From the NCBI RefSeq assembly GCF_000374065.1, contig NZ_KB893246.1, positions 1-64,000 on the forward strand: DNA of 64,000 bases. Direction: 5' to 3'. The stretch comes from Spirosoma luteum DSM 19990 (GTDB taxonomy: Bacteria; Bacteroidota; Bacteroidia; Cytophagales; Spirosomataceae). Position numbers and translations under genes: made by a program. This document shows, in pieces, positions 36,301 through 45,302 of the stretch (positions within the stretch are counted from its first letter, which is position 1; the number at the start of each line of letters is the position of its first letter). The notes beneath the pieces were generated by a model. That model had not been told where the DNA came from. It saw only the letters and a list, made by a program, of their open reading frames with translations, and searched no databases.

Positions 36301-37027
36301 CACCTGTCTGATCAAGTGTGGCGGGATGATTCTGGATGAAGTACCCCCAGTTGTCGAGTGGCTGATAGGTTGTATTATAGCTAAGTGATAGCGTGTTGCC
36401 GCTCTGGCTGGTAATCTGAGCGCGGTCAATAACCCAGGCAGCGGAGCGCAGTACAGCTTCCCCCCCCGTAAAATTGGTGGGTAAACCCTGCTGACTTGTA
36501 ATCTGACCTGTACCGTTATGCGACTGAATAGTCAGATACCCTTTATTTGAGTCGCTGAGGTTAGGATACCGGCCGAGGGGCAGAGCCGCATTTTTGTTGT
36601 AAACGCCCGTTACCCGGCTGCCGCAACTGGAGCAGCTAGCCTGCCAGGTGTTATTGCCGATATTATTCCAGCCCGTAACCTGAGACGACCCGGCAATAAT
36701 GGGTTTATCACCCAAGCCGTAAGCATCGACAATGATCGGATTACCCGATGAACCCGACTGCCTGATATAAAGGGTACCCCGGAAGGTATCGCCCCGCCGG
36801 AGCAGCACCTGATCACCGGGTTGCAGCGAGAGACTGTTGATTTTGGCGAGTGACTGATACGGACTATCGGCCGATCGGCCGGAGTTGCTGTCATTCCCGC
36901 TGACAGCAACGTAAAAGATGTTCTGCGCAAATACCTGGGAGGTAGCCAACAACAGCAGAAAAATGGCTAAGGCACGGCCAACATGTCTGGCTGAGCTTGG
37001 TTTGAGAGATACAAGTACGGTAGACAC
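33311..37027 (-). CDS. Secreted right-handed beta-helix protein with CBM-like, PA14 and NPCBM domains and T9SS signal
   Basis: A 1238-aa exported protein. Signal peptide about 1-35 (ending QVFAQ). Residues about 36-560 form a pectate-lyase-like right-handed beta-helix (FYVAVSGNDSNSGRSADSPY at the start, repeated NTIF/NNLIE coils). A carbohydrate-binding-like sandwich follows (GWNAWSPYGNGRLDWD to WVDNLIM), then a PA14-like domain (GLDYKYYEGSWN, YTFYTTSDDGSKLYIG) and an NPCBM domain (LSDLNWTSANNGYGPVEKDK, KGLGVHAASSISYNL). It ends in a type A T9SS domain (AEVYPIPTRETLRVRY). Polysaccharide lyase, epimerase or binding roles are all possible. The only reasonable start is GTG at 37027. A paralogue lies at 61695, beyond the exopolysaccharide cluster. 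Confidence 0.9.
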   Translation of the reverse strand: MSTVLVSLKPSSARHVGRALAIFLLLLATSQVFAQNIFYVAVSGNDSNSGRSADSPYQSLAKINSLSLQPGDQVLLRRGDTFRGTLYIRQSGSSGNPIIVDAYGLGDKPIIAGSSQVTGWNNIGNNTWQASCSSCGSRVTGVYNKNAALPLGRYPNLSDSNKGYLTIQSHNGTGQITSQQGLPTNFTGGEAVLRSAAWVIDRAQITSQSGNTLSLSYNTTYQPLDNWGYFIQNHPATLDQTGEWYYNPSDKTIRIYDNQNNPNNQLITATTASEGVNLSNSSYVTVRNIRITQTLSSGLLSNNGNGITLSGNDITLSGENGVSFSGSGNSILVENNLIEDANNTGFLINVYQNFTFRGNTVQRIGLLAGRGGNGDGTYSGLQSASNSNTLIENNVFDKIGYTGVTIGSSSTVRYNRVSNYCLTKSDGGGLYISNGGRANLTDVKFQSNIVYNGIGAPEGTQIQSTSGAHGIFLDDCTINAEVSGNTIFQVAGMGIFLRGAYNCTIKNNTSFDNGEEQLKIVANGTCAPRNIINQNNILVSKLATALVAAYESNANDLSSFGSFDHNYYVRPFSDQFKIQAVYNPGTGGTGGVLSLAEWQNRFGLDKNSFNSPITYKSQMATQTGTTLLNYSYSSGADGWNAWSPYGNGRLDWDNSGKLDGGSMRLSFASASGRSNSYLLTTVNLGSVRKGQTYQLLLDGVASGPNKRLTVYPRQQGGNYRDLAERTTFVLGTSRQNNEATFTANADESNAILVVQADEDGQTAWVDNLIMREATLTTLNPSDYVKIVYNATGQTTNVGLDATYRDVKNNAYTGQITLAPYSSAVLLKQLTATTPTPVSLRDPENPTSTTNGLDYKYYEGSWNVLPDFSSLTAAKTGTSSQPDLSVRGRDSYFGLQVKGYFNAPIDGMYTFYTTSDDGSKLYIGTTEVVSNDGQHAAKEKSGSIGLKAGKHAITVAFFQGNGDQTLNVSYEGPGSSKQAIPASAFYRVPTTAPTGSGVYLSDLNWTSANNGYGPVEKDKSNGDLGAGDGRAITLNGQTYAKGLGVHAASSISYNLGGQYTQFTTDMGLDDEMASTSCGNVEFQIFVDGTLVYRSGNMNAATATKSVTLDVSGKQTLMLVVTDGGDGYACDHADWAGARLSKSAAGRMAAVQSEVDAFTAEVYPIPTRETLRVRYWAQTSGNLSIQLLNETSQQMLQQVHSVTAGENMISLPVQNITRGFYILSLIQGQHRITRKVILSE

Positions 37028-38023
37028 TAATAAAACTGGATAATAGAGAGTTATAATTTACTTTATGCTAGAATGCCAATCATTTTGAAATAAATGTAGC
37101 AGTTTACTACCGTTTAATCAATTTTTGGCTGTGTGAAAATTTGATAAATTGACTCAAAAAGGAGAGTGTTTAATGACGTGTGTCAAGTTGGGAGAAGCAA
37201 GATTGATAACCAAAGAGAATATACAAAAGAGAATTATCTCTACTCTTTCACGATCTCTCACAAAATGGAGGACTTTTTTCGCGCTTCGGCTACCTAAAAA
37301 GTGGTCAGTCCTCACCTGAACAAATAGCTGAAATATTTGAAGACTGAGGGGACCTTACTCACGACATAAACTCCAGTCAAAACTGGCTCACCAGAAGGGG
37401 TAAGAATACGCTCACCTAAGCAACGTAAGATTGTGTTATCCCGGCAATCACTCTAACACGCTTTCTGATAACTGAATCATCTCCTGACCGAGCACTATAA
37501 GACCGAATTGATTGTCATGAGCTGATGACTTTATAAGTTCGCCTAGTCGGAATGCAGTAGTCATTTGTTTGGCTTTAGGTGACTTTGACGACAGTACCAA
37601 CTGTCTTCCTCACAAGCGATTGTTTGGTTAGTAAAGTCATCAAAAAACTGTTCGAGCTTTTTGGGACCGGTTGGACCGGTTAATCAAGACAGACCAGACA
37701 TCGCTATTAATTTCTTTACTGGAAAAGAACTGGATTATTACATACTCTATAAAAATATTCCTATAGATATGCTACCAATTTTTTAAAAAGGTAAATAAAA
37801 ATTTATTATACAGGAAATTTCATCACAATACAATAAATACGTTTTTAACTATTAGTACTTATTGAAAAGAGCTCATACCATTCTTAGAAGATATTAATAC
37901 ACTACTTTTAGAGTAAATACTACCTGGTCGCCGACCAATACTGTTTACTCCGAACCAAAGAAAATCCCAGCAGTCTTCCATCGATTGAAACAACTGAGAT
38001 AGTATTTATAGTCCAGTTCCTGC
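37028..38023. other. 1-kb non-coding region upstream of the exopolysaccharide cluster
   Basis: No convincing gene is present. The region separates the divergent beta-helix gene and the polysaccharide cluster and is A+T-rich toward 37.7-38.0 kb. It contains the GGACCGGTT tandem pair. TACTTTTA at 37903-37910 is one base from the TAnnTTTG element and is the nearest candidate promoter for the cluster. On the minus strand 37312-37452 is open for 46 codons with a protein-like but unrecognised sequence (LTPSGEPVLTGVYVVSK), possibly a remnant. Confidence 0.5.
37664..37681. repeat. Tandem GGACCGGTT pair
   Basis: Two exact adjacent 9-base copies, each with the palindrome ACCGGT. The position, about 340 bases upstream of the first export gene, fits an operator but is also compatible with chance. 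Confidence 0.4.
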
Positions 38024-38839
38024 ATGCTAACGAAAAGAAGAATAACCAAAATATGCGATCATTTTTTAGTCCACTTAATTGCTGGTATTGTTTGGATGGC
38101 TTCCTTAGACAGTTGTACATCAACTAAAAAGCTCACCTACTTCCAAGCAGTAACAAACACAGGTATTGAAGATACTATTTCAATAGTCGAATCATTTATT
38201 CCTACTATCAAAAAGGGTGACATACTGTCAGTTCAGGTTAGCAGCTTAAACGCAGAAGCCTCTAATTATTTCAACCCACCATCAATGGCTGATGTAAGTT
38301 CCGATATTAAAACATCAAACCCACTCGCTCGGACATCCGGTTACTTAGTCAATACAGATGGTACTATAAAATTGCCGCTCATAGGTCAGGTAACGGTAAC
38401 CGATCTTACCAATAGTAAAGCGAGCGAATTGATACGAATCAAACTTGAACCTTACCTCAAAGAACCAACGGTTAACGTCAGAAATTTGAATTTTAAAATC
38501 TCAGTGCTGGGCGAAGTAACTCGCCCAGCATTATTTTCCATACCAAATGAACAGATAAGCCTGCCCGAAGCACTAGGACTAGCAGGTGATTTAACGATTT
38601 ACGCCCGCCGGGACAACATCCTCATTATCCGGGAGGAAAATAACAAACGTGTTTTTTCCCGACTGGATTTAACCCGGCGTGATGTATTCAAATCACCTTT
38701 CTATTCGCTCCATCCCAACGACGTGATTTACGTGGAGCCTGGCAAAGCTCGTGCAACCAGCGTGGACAGAGCCTACCAACTGGCTCCCATATTCATTGCC
38801 GCGTTGTCATTGATTGCCATCATTGCCACTCGGCCCTGA
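38024..38839 (+). CDS. Polysaccharide export outer-membrane lipoprotein (Wza-like)
   Basis: A 271-aa lipoprotein of the polysaccharide biosynthesis/export family, which forms the outer-membrane exit channel. The signal peptide has KRR and ends in ASLDSC (about C31). The export domain includes KKGDILSVQVSSLN and YLVNTDGTIKLPLIGQVTV, and one SLBB-type domain (FKISVLGEVTRPALFSIPN, LPEALGLAGDL) follows. HPNDVIYVEPGKA is typical, and a C-terminal hydrophobic helix (IFIAALSLIAIIA) ends the protein. First gene of the cluster, 40 bases before the Wzc-like gene. Confidence 0.93.
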   Translation: MLTKRRITKICDHFLVHLIAGIVWMASLDSCTSTKKLTYFQAVTNTGIEDTISIVESFIPTIKKGDILSVQVSSLNAEASNYFNPPSMADVSSDIKTSNPLARTSGYLVNTDGTIKLPLIGQVTVTDLTNSKASELIRIKLEPYLKEPTVNVRNLNFKISVLGEVTRPALFSIPNEQISLPEALGLAGDLTIYARRDNILIIREENNKRVFSRLDLTRRDVFKSPFYSLHPNDVIYVEPGKARATSVDRAYQLAPIFIAALSLIAIIATRP

Positions 38840-38879
38840 CTAATTGCCCCTGATTACTGAATGCATCGGCACAACTAAT

Positions 38880-41177
38880 ATGAACCAAAAATATAACTCC
38901 ACTTATACAGACTATCAATTAGTTGACTCTGGTAGTCCAACGCTCAGGAGTTACCTGACGCCCTACCTTAGACAATGGCCCTGGTTTGTTTTATCGCTAA
39001 TGATTGCATTAGGTGGTGCGTATGCGTACATGCTTTACAAACAGCCTATTTACCGAATCGAGGCTAATTTACTGCTTCAGGATGAAAAGCTGGGGAATCA
39101 GCAGGCAAACCCTCTGAAAGAACTGGGAGGTTATTCGCCCAAAAAATTAGTTGAAAACGAGCTGGAGGTGCTTACCTCAAAAACGCTGATGAACCGGGTA
39201 GTAACAGGGCTTCATCTGGATACCCGGTACTTCAGGAAATCGTCGTTTGGGAAGAGGGAAATCTATACCGACTCGCCGGTGCTGGTGCTAGTTGAATCAG
39301 CCAAACCGGTACTGTATGCGAAAATGTTACAGCTACGTTTTCTGTCTGACAAAACCGTACAAATTAATGACCAGTCGTACCCGGTTAACCAGTCTGTTCA
39401 GACGCCTTACGGACAGCTGCGAATACTGACCCGCCAACCGATAAGTAGCAAAACCGAGCCGATTACCGTGCAGGTCATGTCGCCCTCCTCGGCAGTAGGG
39501 TTGTATTTGGGTAGTCTGAAAGCGGTTCCAACGAGCAAGACATCATCGGTTATTCACCTAACACTCGAAGATGCCGTTCCGCAGAAGGGCGAAGCGATTC
39601 TAAATACGCTCATTATGGAATACAATCAGGCGGCCATTACGGACAATACCAAAATGGCGAAAAACACTCTTCAGTTTGTTGAAAACCGGCTCCGTATCGT
39701 ATCAAGAGAATTGGCTTCGGTTGAAAAAAGCGTGGCGCAATACAAATCCGACTTGGGTATTACTGACTTAAGTACGCAGGCTCAGTCGTTTATAGAAACA
39801 ACCCGGCAGAACGATGCCCAGCTTAACCAGATAGGTGTACAACTGGCCACGCTTGGCGACTTACAGACATTTATCAATACGCAGGTCGACCAGCGTGGAA
39901 GCACGCCCGCTACTATAGGGATCAGTGACCCTGTTCTACTGGGGCAGATCGAAAATTTATCGTCGCTCGAACTAGAGCGGGATAAGTTGATGACAACAAC
40001 ATCAGAAAAAAGCCCCCTTCTGCAAGCCATTGATAAACAGATTAAAGCAACGAAAAATAATGTCAGCCAAAACATCAAATCCATGAAGTCCATGCTGCTT
40101 AGTTCGCAGCAGCAGTACCTGGCCGACAATCAAAAGATTAGTAGTATTATTCGCACCGTGCCCAAGCAGGAGCGGGGGCTGATGGACGTTACACGTCAGC
40201 AGACCATCAAAAATGATTTGTACACGTATTTGTTGCAGAAGCGGGAAGAAATGGCCGTTATGTTTGCGGCTGCCGTTGCCAATAGCCGGGTAATCGATGC
40301 AGCCAAAAGCAGTGAGTGGCCTGTTAAGCCGGTGGGGGTAGTTGTCTATGCTCTTTTTGGTCTTGTGGGCTTATTAGTGCCAACAGCTGTGATTGGAGGT
40401 CAGAATGCGCTTAACAGCCGGGTATCACGACGGCAGGATGTCGAAACGTCTACACGGGTTCCCATTTTGGGAGAAGTAATGAAAAAGCACCACCGGGACC
40501 CTCTAGTGGTAGCTCCCCACAATCGATCTGTTATTGCCGAGCAAATTCGGTCTATCCGGACCACCATCAAGTTTGAGCAGGACGAAACCATAGCGAGCCA
40601 AGTGTTCCTTTGTACTTCCAGCATTAGCGGGGAGGGAAAATCATTTATATCGATCAATCTGGGAGCGAGTCTGGCTATGCTGCGGCAACCCTGCGTTATC
40701 GTGGAAATGGACATGCGGTTACCTCGTCTTCACCAGGTATTTGCCCTCGACAATTCAGTAGGCCTTAGTATGTATCTGGACGGGAAAGCTACGGTAGATG
40801 AGATTCTACAGCCTGTACCGGGGCATCCTAACTATTACATGATACCAAGCGGTCCGCTACCACAGGATCCATCCGAACTCCTAAGTGGCGATACCATGAA
40901 GCAGTTGATGCAGACATTGCGAGAGCGCTTCCGGTACATTATTCTCGACGCTCCACCAATTGGTATTGTTACCGATGCCCAGGTAGTTACTCCGTATGTA
41001 GATACGACTCTATTTGTGGTTCGGCACGGCGTAACGCCTAAACACAGCCTTAAAACATTGGACCTGCTCTACCGGGAGCAGCGTTTTAAGAACATGCGTA
41101 TTGTGCTAAATGGAGTCAGTAATGGAGAATCATACCATTCTAACCACCAGTACAAGAACAGTTATTCCTACCGGTAA
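38880..41177 (+). CDS. Wzc-like chain-length determinant and tyrosine kinase
   Basis: A 765-aa inner-membrane protein that controls polymerisation and export. The Wzz domain is flanked by membrane segments (FVLSLMIALGGAYAYMLY near residue 40 and VYALFGLVGLLVPTAVIGG near 490), with a long coiled periplasmic part between. The C-terminal BY-kinase has Walker A SISGEGKSF (about 580), Walker A' VIVEMDMRLP and Walker B YIILDAPP. The tail is tyrosine-rich (YHSNHQYKNSYSYR), the expected autophosphorylation site. The ATG at 38880 is preferred to an earlier start at 38844. No cognate phosphatase gene is seen nearby. Confidence 0.94.
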   Translation: MNQKYNSTYTDYQLVDSGSPTLRSYLTPYLRQWPWFVLSLMIALGGAYAYMLYKQPIYRIEANLLLQDEKLGNQQANPLKELGGYSPKKLVENELEVLTSKTLMNRVVTGLHLDTRYFRKSSFGKREIYTDSPVLVLVESAKPVLYAKMLQLRFLSDKTVQINDQSYPVNQSVQTPYGQLRILTRQPISSKTEPITVQVMSPSSAVGLYLGSLKAVPTSKTSSVIHLTLEDAVPQKGEAILNTLIMEYNQAAITDNTKMAKNTLQFVENRLRIVSRELASVEKSVAQYKSDLGITDLSTQAQSFIETTRQNDAQLNQIGVQLATLGDLQTFINTQVDQRGSTPATIGISDPVLLGQIENLSSLELERDKLMTTTSEKSPLLQAIDKQIKATKNNVSQNIKSMKSMLLSSQQQYLADNQKISSIIRTVPKQERGLMDVTRQQTIKNDLYTYLLQKREEMAVMFAAAVANSRVIDAAKSSEWPVKPVGVVVYALFGLVGLLVPTAVIGGQNALNSRVSRRQDVETSTRVPILGEVMKKHHRDPLVVAPHNRSVIAEQIRSIRTTIKFEQDETIASQVFLCTSSISGEGKSFISINLGASLAMLRQPCVIVEMDMRLPRLHQVFALDNSVGLSMYLDGKATVDEILQPVPGHPNYYMIPSGPLPQDPSELLSGDTMKQLMQTLRERFRYIILDAPPIGIVTDAQVVTPYVDTTLFVVRHGVTPKHSLKTLDLLYREQRFKNMRIVLNGVSNGESYHSNHQYKNSYSYR

Positions 41178-41246
41178 ACTATCGCTTTTGTTTTGTTCGG
41201 CTCTACCAGGAAAAGACAATTACCCAACCCCAAAAATTTAGGTGCT

Positions 41247-41942
41247 ATGGAAGCATTTACCAACGAGAAAACGATTTCTTTCGGCCTGAAACGTCTCAAT
41301 CAGAGACAAACCCATACTCAGGAACGCAATCGTATTTTAAGGTTACCAGTAGCCAATCTTAAAAAGCGGGGATTTGATCTCACCGTGTCTTGTTTGATTA
41401 CATTGTGTATTCTCATTTGGCTTTTTCCTATAGTTGCTCTATTGATTAAGTTTACTTCTAAAGGCCCGATTTTTTACGTCCAGCTACGAACAGGCCGTCG
41501 GGGTACGGTGTTTCCATGCCTGAAATTTCGGACCATGACATATGACAGGAATGCCCCATTCCAGCAGGCTGTTGTAAACGATCAGCGGATAACCCCCATA
41601 GGGCGGTTTTTGCGTCGGACTAATCTTGATGAGATGCCGCAGTTTCTGAACGTGCTGGTGGGTCATATGAGCGTGGTTGGGCCGCGTCCGCACCCGTTGC
41701 CCCTGGATGCTCAGCATTGGAATACAATACCCGGTTATCAAGAGCGATACTCCGTAAAACCCGGTATTACGGGGCTGGCCCAGGTGCGGGGTGCACGCGG
41801 AGAAACGGCGGAAGTTCACCGGATGAAGACCCGGGTCCGTTACGACCACCTGTACATTCGTCGGCAATCGACCCGGCTGGACGTAAAAATTTGCTGGCTG
41901 ACAGTTATGTCGACACTAAAAGGCCACGAAAACGCCCGGTAA
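41247..41942 (+). CDS. Initiating sugar transferase (undecaprenyl-phosphate phosphoglycosyl transferase)
   Basis: A 231-aa bacterial sugar transferase that starts the repeat unit by moving a sugar-1-phosphate to undecaprenyl phosphate. KKRGFDLTVSCLITL leads into the membrane helix. The catalytic block is GPIFYVQLRTGRRGTVFPCLKFRTM-like (basic residues and K-F-R-T-M), then RRTNLDEMPQFLNVL (the D-E pair), SVVGPRPHPL and KPGITGLAQVRGARG. It lacks the long N-terminal membrane domain of WbaP/WcaJ, so it is the short, PglC-like form. Start at ATG 41247; a TTG at 41193 is less likely. Sugar identity not determinable. Confidence 0.93.
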   Translation: MEAFTNEKTISFGLKRLNQRQTHTQERNRILRLPVANLKKRGFDLTVSCLITLCILIWLFPIVALLIKFTSKGPIFYVQLRTGRRGTVFPCLKFRTMTYDRNAPFQQAVVNDQRITPIGRFLRRTNLDEMPQFLNVLVGHMSVVGPRPHPLPLDAQHWNTIPGYQERYSVKPGITGLAQVRGARGETAEVHRMKTRVRYDHLYIRRQSTRLDVKICWLTVMSTLKGHENAR

Positions 41943-41968
41943 CAGTCGCTACTCAATCAACGATATAC

Positions 41969-42733
41969 ATGACAAAGGTTCTCAACGTTACGCTGTTTGA
42001 TGCGGGTCTGGATGAGGCTGTTCGGCAGTGTCTGGCGCAAAGCGAAGTCGCTTACCCCCGCCAGAACCGATGCGTCAGTGCCACGGACGCCCACGGCCTG
42101 GTTACAGCTTACCGGCAACCGGCGTTCAGAACGCTGCTCGACTCCTTCTACTGGGTACTGCCCGATGGAATGCCCAGTGTCTGGCTTGGGCGCTGGCGGG
42201 GAGCCTCCCAAATGACGCGATGCTATGGCCCCGACTTTTTCAAACGCATACTTACCGAAGGGGCCAACCAGCCGGTTAGCCATTTTTTCTGCGGAGGTAA
42301 AGAAGGCGTAGCGGACGACCTGAAAGCCGCCGTTAGCCAGAAGTTCGGCAATAACCGGGTGGTCGGGACGTTCTGCCCACCATTTCGAGAAATGACCGAT
42401 GACGAGATGAGGGCCTTGGCCGACACCATCAACCAGTCGGGCGCAAATATTGTCTGGATTGGGCTGGGGTCGCCCAAGCAAGAGCGGTTTGCCAATCAAC
42501 TGGCACAGTTCACGAACGTACATTTTCTAGTGACGGTTGGAGCCGCTTTCGATTTCCATACAGACCGGGTTACGCAGGCACCGGCATGGATGCAGAAGCT
42601 GTCGCTGGAGTGGTTTTTCCGGGTACTAGTCGAGCCTAAACGCCTGGCAGGTCGATACGGTCGGGTTGTTCCCTTGTTCATCTGGTTTAATCTAAAGGAA
42701 GCTTTTCGGTCGTCCAAACCCGTTCGGGCCTAA
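41969..42733 (+). CDS. WecG/TagA/CpsF-family glycosyltransferase
   Basis: A 254-aa GT26-type transferase, which often adds the second sugar (for example ManNAcA or ManNAc) to the lipid-linked primer. Motifs: SATDAHGLVTAYRQP, LPDGMPSVWLGRW, VSHFFCGGKEGVADDLKAAV, VWIGLGSPKQERF and VTVGAAFDFHTD, then the C-terminal LEWFFRVLVEPKRLAGRYG. The long upstream extension to 41717 overlaps the sugar transferase gene in another frame and was not used. It lies 26 bases after that gene. Confidence 0.93.
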   Translation: MTKVLNVTLFDAGLDEAVRQCLAQSEVAYPRQNRCVSATDAHGLVTAYRQPAFRTLLDSFYWVLPDGMPSVWLGRWRGASQMTRCYGPDFFKRILTEGANQPVSHFFCGGKEGVADDLKAAVSQKFGNNRVVGTFCPPFREMTDDEMRALADTINQSGANIVWIGLGSPKQERFANQLAQFTNVHFLVTVGAAFDFHTDRVTQAPAWMQKLSLEWFFRVLVEPKRLAGRYGRVVPLFIWFNLKEAFRSSKPVRA

Positions 42734-42765
42734 TCCTGAGCGTTTTGTCTCAACGAAAAATAAAT

Positions 42766-44133
42766 ATGAATACAACTACCGTTGCTGATGTGCAGCCAGT
42801 CCTGTCGAAATCGGTACTTAAACGATTTACGATAAACGTGGCTTCGCTCTTCAGCGTCCATATGGCAAACTTGCTGCTGCCGCTCCTGACGGTGCCGTAT
42901 GTGGTGCGCATCATTGGGCCTGAACGGTTGGGACTGTTGAATTTCTCGACGGCCTACGTCGCCTATTTCACGCTGTTCATCAACTACGGATTCGAAATGG
43001 CGGCCGTGCGTGCCATTGCCGCCGATCGGAATAATAAGGAACTGGTAAACCGGGTTTTTAGCGAGGTGCTGACGGGTAAAGCCCTGTTGTTTGGGCTGTC
43101 GACCCTGGTTTTTGCGGGCCTTTCCTACTACAATCCGGTATTTAGGGCGCACTTATGGCTGCATGTCTGCACGTACCTGAGCTGCGTTGGCGTAGTGCTG
43201 TTTCCGATCTGGCTGTTTCAGGCTATGGAAGATCTGGGCCGGGTAGCCATCTTTAACCTGGGGGTGAAATTTCTGCTTACCCTGTCGGTGTTTGTGCTAA
43301 TTCGGCAACCAGAAGATTATATCTACCAGAACCTTACGATCAGCGTAGCGCAGGTACTGGTAAGCGTTGTGGCGCTGCGGGTGGCCTTACGTCGGTTCAA
43401 GGTGACGTTTACGTTGCCCACGCGCGCTGCCTTGCGTAATCGGTTTCGGGAGGACAGCACCCTATTTTTCTCTTCAGTGATGATTACGTTGTACGCTGGT
43501 TCGTCCGTGTTTTTGTTGGGGCTGTTTACAACGGCGTATAACGTGGGTATCTTTTCGGCGGGCACCCGTATCGAAGCAATTACCCGGGCCTTTGTTAGCA
43601 TGGCCCTCAATCAGGCTTTTTTTCCCATTGTGGCCAACGCTTTTGGGAAAGGACGGGCGGAGGGATTACACATTGTCCGGACTACGTTTTTCCCATTGGC
43701 CCTATTCATGGTAATCGTGTCGGTAGTGTTGTGGCTTGTTGCACCAGTGTTTATAACCCTACTCTACGGCAGCAAATTTCAGGAGGCTATTCTGGTGTTG
43801 CGTATCGTGTCACTGCTTCCTATTATGGTGGGCATCAGTAACCTGCTGGGGTTACATACCATGCTGAATTTACGGATGGACCGCGCCTTTTTCGTCATCA
43901 CGGCCTGCGGTTCGGTCATTGGCTTAGGGCTGAATATGCTGTGCATACAAAAGTCGGGATACATAGGAGCCGCTTACGCCTGGGTAATGGCTGAGTTCTG
44001 GATTACCCTGAGTATGTACGGGTATCTCCGCTACAAAGGCATCCAGGTCATTCAGTTGAGTTACCTCCACGAAGCCATTGACTTTACCAAAAATCAGGTA
44101 GCTAAACTGCTGGGGCAGCGCGTACAAAACTGA
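42766..44133 (+). CDS. Wzx-like lipid-linked oligosaccharide flippase
   Basis: A 455-aa membrane protein of the polysaccharide-transport/MOP family. It starts with LKRFTINVASLFSVHMANLLLPL, followed by PYVVRIIGPERLGLLNFSTAY, the usual Wzx entry motif. About 12-14 hydrophobic segments follow, with RTFF-type central loops and a C-terminal YAWVMAEFWITLSMYGYL. It moves the completed lipid-linked repeat unit to the periplasmic face. Start at ATG 42766; a TTG seven codons upstream is less likely. Confidence 0.93.
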   Translation: MNTTTVADVQPVLSKSVLKRFTINVASLFSVHMANLLLPLLTVPYVVRIIGPERLGLLNFSTAYVAYFTLFINYGFEMAAVRAIAADRNNKELVNRVFSEVLTGKALLFGLSTLVFAGLSYYNPVFRAHLWLHVCTYLSCVGVVLFPIWLFQAMEDLGRVAIFNLGVKFLLTLSVFVLIRQPEDYIYQNLTISVAQVLVSVVALRVALRRFKVTFTLPTRAALRNRFREDSTLFFSSVMITLYAGSSVFLLGLFTTAYNVGIFSAGTRIEAITRAFVSMALNQAFFPIVANAFGKGRAEGLHIVRTTFFPLALFMVIVSVVLWLVAPVFITLLYGSKFQEAILVLRIVSLLPIMVGISNLLGLHTMLNLRMDRAFFVITACGSVIGLGLNMLCIQKSGYIGAAYAWVMAEFWITLSMYGYLRYKGIQVIQLSYLHEAIDFTKNQVAKLLGQRVQN

Positions 44134-44165
44134 CAATCAGATTAAAGAAAGTGTTATTGAACACC

Positions 44166-45275
44166 ATGAAAATCCTCTTCGATCATCAGGCCTTTTCACT
44201 CCACACCTACGGTGGCGTATCCCGCTATTTTTCTGAACTGATTCATGGCATAAACCACACCCCCGATTATTCGGCCGCGTTGCCGTTGCTGTTTTCCAAT
44301 AATATTCATCTGAAAGAAAAAGGGTTTGACATCAATAATTTTTTACTTAATAAAGAGTTCAGACGAAAAAAGCGACTTATCTACGAGATAAATAAGTTTT
44401 ATACGCTGTCGGCACTCAAGAAAAAGCAGTACGACATTTTACACCCCACCTATTTTGATTCATACTTTATTCCATACCTGAATCGCAAACCACTGGTCGT
44501 AACGTTTCATGATATGATTCACGAAAAGTTCTCTAACCAGTTCAAAGAATTAACCTTCGACCAGGGCATTATTGCCCGGAAAAAACTCCTGGCCAATCAG
44601 GCCGACCGTATCATTGCGGTTTCTGAAAGTACAAAACGGGATATCATTGAATTACTTGACGTAAACCCCGAAAAAATTGAGGTTATCTATCATGGGTGCT
44701 CATTCCCACCTTCCGTCATCAGCACAACAGAAGAGCCTGATAGGGCGCCAAATCCCTATCTTTTATACGTAGGTAGCCGACACGTTTATAAGAATTTTAA
44801 TGGTATGCTGTCAGCAATATATCCTGTATTAAAAAAATATAAACTGAAATTATTGTGCGCGGGGGGCGGAGCTTTTACTGAGTCAGAACGCCAGTTGATT
44901 CTGTCACTTAAAGTTGATGATTTGGTGGAGCAGCGGGACATAAATGACCAAATTTTGCGGAAGCTATATCAGCAGGCCACAGCCTTTATTTTTCCGTCAC
45001 TGTACGAAGGATTTGGCATACCCATTCTGGAAGCGTTCGACTGCCAATGCCCGTGTATAATTAATGATAGTAGTTCGCTACCCGAAGTAGCTGGAGACGC
45101 AGCACTTTACGTAAATTTTAACGAGCCAGATTCACTCATTAACGCCATTGAGCAGATACTCAGTAACAATGAATTGAAGCAGGAACTGATCAAAAAAGGG
45201 CAGGAACGACTGCTGGAATTTTCCTGGGAAAATACCGTTGACAGGACGCTCAAACTTTATAAAGAATTAGAGTGA
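44166..45275 (+). CDS. GT4-family glycosyltransferase
   Basis: A 369-aa retaining GT-B transferase. FDHQAFSLHTYGGVSRYFSEL opens the N-terminal domain. The GT4 core has PYLLYVGSRHVYKNFNGML, LLCAGGGAFTESE and the E-x7-E donor site in FPSLYEGFGIPILEAFDCQ. This arrangement resembles mannosyl- or similar transferases of the GT4 family. Start ATG at 44166 begins the Rossmann strand MKILFDHQ; it is 32 bases after the flippase stop. This gene is somewhat more A+T-rich than its neighbours. Donor and acceptor unknown. Confidence 0.92.
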   Translation: MKILFDHQAFSLHTYGGVSRYFSELIHGINHTPDYSAALPLLFSNNIHLKEKGFDINNFLLNKEFRRKKRLIYEINKFYTLSALKKKQYDILHPTYFDSYFIPYLNRKPLVVTFHDMIHEKFSNQFKELTFDQGIIARKKLLANQADRIIAVSESTKRDIIELLDVNPEKIEVIYHGCSFPPSVISTTEEPDRAPNPYLLYVGSRHVYKNFNGMLSAIYPVLKKYKLKLLCAGGGAFTESERQLILSLKVDDLVEQRDINDQILRKLYQQATAFIFPSLYEGFGIPILEAFDCQCPCIINDSSSLPEVAGDAALYVNFNEPDSLINAIEQILSNNELKQELIKKGQERLLEFSWENTVDRTLKLYKELE

Positions 45276-45302
45276 ATCAGAACGTTAATAAAACCATCAA
45301 TA

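Noticed and set aside
37312-37452. 46-codon minus-strand stretch as a gene
   Set aside because: Too short, no start codon with support and no recognised family; kept only as a possible remnant.
41717-41968. N-terminal extension of the WecG-type transferase
   Set aside because: It overlaps the sugar transferase gene in another frame; family similarity begins at ATG 41969.
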